From assembly GCA_037389465.1 (NCBI GenBank), contig JAZARR010000153.1, positions 4,511,001-4,575,000 of the forward strand: DNA of 64,000 bases. Direction: 5' to 3'. Below, one piece after another: positions 59,378 through 64,000 of this stretch. The position numbers and the translations under genes were made by a program. The DNA is from Baylisascaris procyonis. Its lineage: Eukaryota > Nematoda > Chromadorea > Rhabditida > Ascarididae. Numbering within the stretch: the stretch's first letter is position 1; every line of letters starts with the position of its first letter. The notes below the pieces were generated by a model that did not search any database, had not been told where the DNA came from, and worked only from the letters and a program-made list of their open reading frames with translations.

Positions 59378-60037
59378 CTACACTCGACTTTGAGTGGTGC
59401 ATCTCTCAAACGTTATGAAGCTACAATTTATCATTAGAGTGAGAAGAAATGTAGAATGTTGAAAAAAACCATTTAATAAAGCCTTCGCTTTGGATGCCGA
59501 AAGTTCAAAGCTAGCCATATGCAAAGAAACTGCAACAGCTAAACCCCGAGTATTTTCAAACTTACATCGTCCACAAACTTTCCTATCGCTGCTCGGCAAG
59601 GTTTGCTCCTTCAGAATAGCCTCCCTCCGCTATATCCTTAAAAACATTACTGCTGCCATTGCCAGCCATTGTTTATCCTTTATTTTTCCGAAGTCATTTC
59701 TTTCAGCTAAAATATCGTATATTTTGAAGAAGTCTCCATCGTCGTTTGTCTGTATTAAACAGTTCCTGTGGAACTGCTGCAAACTATATGCTTCTACTGC
59801 TCTGCAGAAATATATGCAAAGTATTGGCGTCATTTGCGATTGGACGAATTGTATCGCATGCTGAAGAGTACTCACTGATGTTTGATGCGCACGGATTTTG
59901 TGCAAAATGGATCCACCTGTTCGCAATACGAGATTGTGTGACTTCATAGAATCGTTTTGCGATATCATCATGCAGTGGATTAGTGCATTCATGACACTGC
60001 AATGAGCAGTTGCGAAAAAGGTAGATCCATTCAGCAC
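59378..60037 (-). pseudogene. Long minus-strand frame broken by one TAG
   Basis: The same minus-strand frame is open over 60037-59630 (135 codons), is interrupted by one TAG at about 59630, and continues to 59378. The two halves are protein-like on both sides of the stop (YDILAERNDFGKIKDKQW before, REAILKEQTLPSSDRKVCGR after). A GTAAGT donor lies in the second half. The 5' part runs into the right arm of an inverted repeat. It may be a decayed gene, a spliced gene read through an intron, or coincidence. A second minus frame (59784-60056) has a CHEC motif. Confidence 0.25.
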
Positions 60038-60081
60038 AGAGCTCCGTGCGCATCAAACATCAGTGAGTATTCTTCAGCATG
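59857..60081. repeat. Foldback inverted repeat, 70- and 72-base arms
   Basis: The left arm 59857-59926 matches the reverse complement of 60010-60081. The outer 39 bases differ at only one position; the inner part has a few substitutions and small gaps. The 83-base spacer shows no further pairing. The RNA would form a long imperfect hairpin. It may be a miniature inverted-repeat element or a local inverted duplication. Confidence 0.8.
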
Positions 60082-60189
60082 AGAGTAGAGAGGGCGCTGG
60101 AGAAACTTTATATATATAATCTATTTGTATATCTATATATTTATATAGTCATTCATTTGTATATTTGCATATTTGCATGGTTATCTCAG

Positions 60190-60342
60190 GTTTTCGAATT
60201 TCCTATGTCGTGCTCACCAATGATGTGCTGCACTTCGTTCCCGTCTCGTCAAAACGTGGAATGCGTATCAGTATATCAGTACTTCCCCAGCCGAAACTGC
60301 CTCATGCACAGACAAGACGTTGTCATTATGCGCTTTGCAAAT
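60190..60342 (+). other. Well-bounded candidate coding exon
   Basis: It starts after TTATCTCAG and ends AAT/GTAAGT, a near-perfect donor. It is open in phase 0 to phase 0 over 51 codons. The product is rich in Cys, Met and Phe (PMSCSPMMCC, then RQDVVIMRFAN). In phase it could follow exon 57368-57452. No domain recognised and no certain partner exon. Confidence 0.35.
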
Positions 60343-61344
60343 GTAAGTTAAGTTTGCAAGGGTGCATGCAAGCATATGAATATTGTACTACAGTGAATCA
60401 AACAGTTTATATTGAGTGCCCGCGCAAAAAGGCCGTTGAACCCACTGATGTGAAAGCGGTTGGATAAACGTCAGCTAAAAAGAAGGGAGTTAGCAGTGAT
60501 GAGGTCGACGGATTAAAAAAAATATTTGCTGGGGGAAAATATCGCCCCAAAAACTTACTAACAACGAGTGCTATGAATAATTACATCTTTACACTATAGT
60601 GATTATATTTCACAATCGTTACGCACAAACAAAAGTCAATTACATTTTTTTTTTAAAAACTTAAGCCGGATGTGCGCTCGTGCTGACTGTTTTCCTCAAA
60701 AATACACAAAGGAATGCGAATTTATCCCTAGAGCCATGAATAAAGCCCCAGTGGGTTAATGGGCGTCGAAATTTTCTTCAAGAGTGTATGCTGCAATCTG
60801 ATAGGTCAAGCTTTGCAGGTAGATGCATCTAATGCGATATTTGTGGCTAACATTGTTTCGATAATTAATTTATTAAAAACTTTTATTTCTTTCGCAGTTA
60901 GCACACTAAATACAAATCCTATATTTTAACAGGCACAACACAGGGAACCAGCATAACAAATTGGAGCCATTAAAGATCAACCATTAGCAGTTTTCCATTT
61001 CAGAAGAAGTTTGGTGACATAGGGGAAAATGTGGGAATATGAAGAAATCCAACGGTGCTAGATTTCCTTCAAGGTATAGAGATTAAATGAAGTGAATGAA
61101 GAACAACAACCCTAAGAGGAAGAATTTTTAAAGCAGTAAATCAGAAAGCCCTCGTAATCAGGACGAAAGTACGATAGTATGGGAAGAAAATGCCACTTCC
61201 CCACCAAAAAAACCACTCTGATACTTAATGTGCGACCGTTTCGAGGATAGTACCTTCCAAACGTTTCTAGCTGTTCGCTTAGCCCATTCCAATCAAAAAG
61301 TGCTCACTGAGTGAGAAGAAGTTTGTTCTCCTCAAGCCCATACG

Positions 61345-62576
61345 GTGGGACAAAACAAAATAAACAAAAATAAATCTTATAACGTTGAGCCGGTATGCAT
61401 TAAAGAGAAGATCGGAATTCCGTTTTTGGGCCTGCAGTTGAGGAATCTACGCGCTCTTTTCGCAGTTTCCGTTGTGGATTTTGATGCAAAAGCTGTCGGG
61501 AAAGGCAAAGACATTTTTCCTATATAGATGTCTTTCATCACGTTCGCGATTTCCGGTCGTCGGTCCTTCCTCTATTCAATGAGAACACTACTGTTTCATC
61601 CGTCTCACCTTTATTCCATACATTTCGTGTGCTATCTAGGGCATCTGATCTGCCTGATATATGGGGAACGTTCTTACTGTTCAAAAAAGAGGTAGGTGTG
61701 AATCTGTTAACTTTCGTGCGCTCAATGTGACCAGCAGCGTCTGTTGAGTTATGCAGCGATTTGGAACGACAATGTTGCCTTCCACCTTTCCTTGAGCAAC
61801 GTGTTCGGTGCATGTCAGTTCTTTGAGGTTTTCATTCATAGGTCAGCGTGTGGTATTAGAAATGCCGCAGAGTATCACCTTTATCCTAATATTGCTTTCA
61901 CCTGCGTACATAAATGATGTAGCTGAAGTTGTTAATGCAAAATGTTCGTGGATAATGCAAAATTGTATGAGCGCATGAACCATTAGAAACATTTACACTT
62001 TCAGCTTCTATAAATTTACCTAACACACGATAGGACGTCGGCTGATGTTTCCTCCAGCTAGAAGGCACTGCATCGTACCTTTGTTCCACAGTAATTTCCG
62101 ATATTTGTGCATCTTGTTCGATGCTAACTTACTTCATCTGCCTTAATCAAAGAATTTTTGTGTTCACATCTTCGGATTTACCTTTCTTTTACCATTTATA
62201 GGCAGATATTAATACTTTTGCAAGAGGCATCGAATGTCGTAAATATCCAGTTCCTGTTTTCACATCAGTGGTTTTAATGCCTCGCAAACAACGACTCCAT
62301 GGTGTGTAGGGAAATTAGCTGTTAAGGTGTGCTTATCAAGTCGAAGGCATCATTCAAATTGAAAGCGTTCAGCGAAACCGCACAGGTTATGTATTGCTGC
62401 GCTATTACTTGCCAGATTTCACTCGTGAGGAAAGGTGAGCCTTCTTCCACAATGAAATGTTTCAGCTCGTATATATGGAAAGTACTCTTATTTTGTATAA
62501 ATGATGTATAAAAAAGGTGATAAAATGATGCATGAATTCTTATTATACCTCCGGAATTACAGTCCCCTCCCCTCAT
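61345..62576. other. Exon-rich segment, strand unresolved
   Basis: Plus-strand candidates: 61528-61691 (acceptor CCTATATAG, donor GAG/GTAGGT, reads FNENTTVSSVSPLFHTF), a segment after TTTATAG near 62200-62310 (GIECRKYPVPVFTSVV) and one ending at GTGAGC near 62434 (YQVEGIIQIESVQRNRTGYV). Minus-strand candidates: 62123-62020 (donor GTAAAT, reads ISEITVEQRYDAVPSSW), 61813-61538 (internal donor GTGAGA) and 62576-62322. Each strand gives plausible exons over nearly the same bases. The segment is less AT-rich than its flanks, so it probably holds real exons, but I cannot choose a strand or a product. Confidence 0.3.
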
Positions 62577-64000
62577 TAGTGTTGCGCTTTTTAAGATTCC
62601 TCACGTCCATTCTAAATTAATTCCTCAACTTAATCAATGTCACACTTCATTATTTCAAGTATTCCCCAAATGGAACTCCTTGTCATTAGATTGTATTGAA
62701 ATGTCATTCCCTCATCCTTTCATTACGCCTTCTCCTATATACCTTCTTCCGTATCGATTCCTTCCTCAAAGGGATGTAAATAAGCCATGTTATTTTCAAA
62801 TTTATAAAATTCTTTGTGGACAACAATAGTTAACCGACCAACCAATTTGATATTCCTTCGTCCTAAAACACTTCGATATCTAATTCAAATGCTCTTTTGT
62901 TTTGCATGAGGTTTTTCGTTGTTTTTTTTTTTTAAGTAGAGTATGGACATGGAAATTTGTTTTTCTAATATATTTCAATAACTCTATTTCTCCTTCAGAA
63001 TCAATAAATGAATAAGTCATTGAGGCTCTCTGTTTAATTCGCATAATTTATGTGACTCTCTATGCAAGGATACTTTTAATGGAAGATCAATCCGACAGTC
63101 ACAAGTACTAATTGTGGTATAACCTCAGCAAATCTAATTTTGATGATGCAGAGGAAGAATCGAAATTTTACTCTATCCCCTCTAAATCTGCTTTTGTTTT
63201 ATTGACCGAAGAACGAGCATAAGAAATGCCTCTGTTTGTTAGATGGCGTCGATAAAAACTGTCGCTCACCGCAACATTTCTTCGAAAAAATTCCCTAAAC
63301 TTCTTCCCAATCTTCTCGCTCCCTAAAAAATTGGGATATTTCTTGTTGAAGGGAAATTTATGACCGTCGCATCCTTAGAAATGTCCTAGGAAAGAGCACT
63401 GCGCTTCAATAAATATCCTCTGACATCGAACGAAAATGTCCTTTCTTTTTTTTTCTTTGTTTGCATGTCACGTCTAAAAGCACAAACCATCTGAGCTGAG
63501 CTTCCCCACTCCTTGCTCCTCTCGCTCTTCCCTCTTTAGCAATTATGTCATGCGATATTTGCAGTATTATTCAATATCGATGACGAATAACATCGGGCAA
63601 CAATTTAGTGAGAATAATAGAAAACAATTCAAAAATTGCAATGCGTCATAATTCATTTCCTTTAGTAACGACACTCCTTTCCGGCCAATTACGTCTGTCA
63701 ACAATTGTAAAATTTTCCACCCACATGAATCCTTTCGATTTTTTGTTACGTCATAACTTTCACCATTATAATTGCGCAAACTTATTTGATTAATCATTGA
63801 TTGCTTTGAATTACGTCACATACTCGTTTCCCTTAAAATAAAATCAATATTGTTTAGTAGAAACATTACGTCTTCATTGATTAAAAAGGCTGAGTTGGAA
63901 AATATGGTCTTTCGTGAACGAAATAACATTATCAAATTCTCTTATTCAAGCAAAAATCATGCTATCCGTAGTCATCTATTAGCGTCGCTTGCACCATGGA
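62577..64000. other. No supported gene
   Basis: AT-rich, with pyrimidine-rich tracts and short ORFs only. Confidence 0.5.

Overview
The window is AT-rich eukaryotic genomic DNA with small coding exons scattered among long introns. The clear splice acceptors are mostly of the TTTCAG or TTGCAG type. Short exons, these acceptors, a bare acceptor just upstream of a start codon (8486) that looks like a trans-splice site, and an LC3 protein close to worm LGG-2 all suggest a nematode with larger introns than Caenorhabditis. I cannot name the species, and another ecdysozoan is not excluded. No bacterial features, rRNA, tRNA or CRISPR were recognised. All gene models were built by hand from reading frame, splice sites and phase matching.

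Layout. (1) 1-4530 (+): an RBR (RING1-IBR-RING2) E3 ubiquitin ligase of Ariadne type, cut at its 5' end by the window edge; a possible further 3' exon lies near 5.6-5.8 kb. (2) 8486-14360 (+): a multi-exon gene for an unrecognised charged protein, with a polyadenylation signal at 14355. (3) 14.4-25.7 kb: no gene I can support. (4) 25698-36413 (+): a Rab4 small GTPase gene over more than 10 kb, with unmistakable GTPase motifs and an odd C-terminus. (5) 37813-38243 (-): a small candidate gene for a cysteine-rich C-terminus with its own AATAAA. (6) 41.6-43.3 kb: a candidate plus-strand gene with a serine-rich exon, overlapped by a 195-codon minus-strand frame. (7) 47175-50543 (-): a divergent LC3/Atg8 (LGG-2-like) gene, including a GC-AG intron. 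(8) 52001-57858 (+): a candidate gene for a small, possibly N-myristoylated protein. (9) 59.3-62.6 kb: a foldback element, a long frame interrupted by one stop, and exon-like segments whose strand I cannot settle. The remaining stretches hold only short ORFs of the size expected by chance plus microsatellites.

The three recognised proteins act in membrane traffic and protein turnover: ubiquitin transfer (RBR ligase), early-endosome recycling (Rab4) and autophagosome formation (LC3). They lie on both strands and far apart, so I infer no operon or shared regulation. The most unusual points are the Rab4 C-terminus (CRNL instead of CXC), the LC3 protein that ends directly on its conjugation glycine and has lost several conserved basic residues, and two inverted repeats (8742-8786 and 59857-60081).
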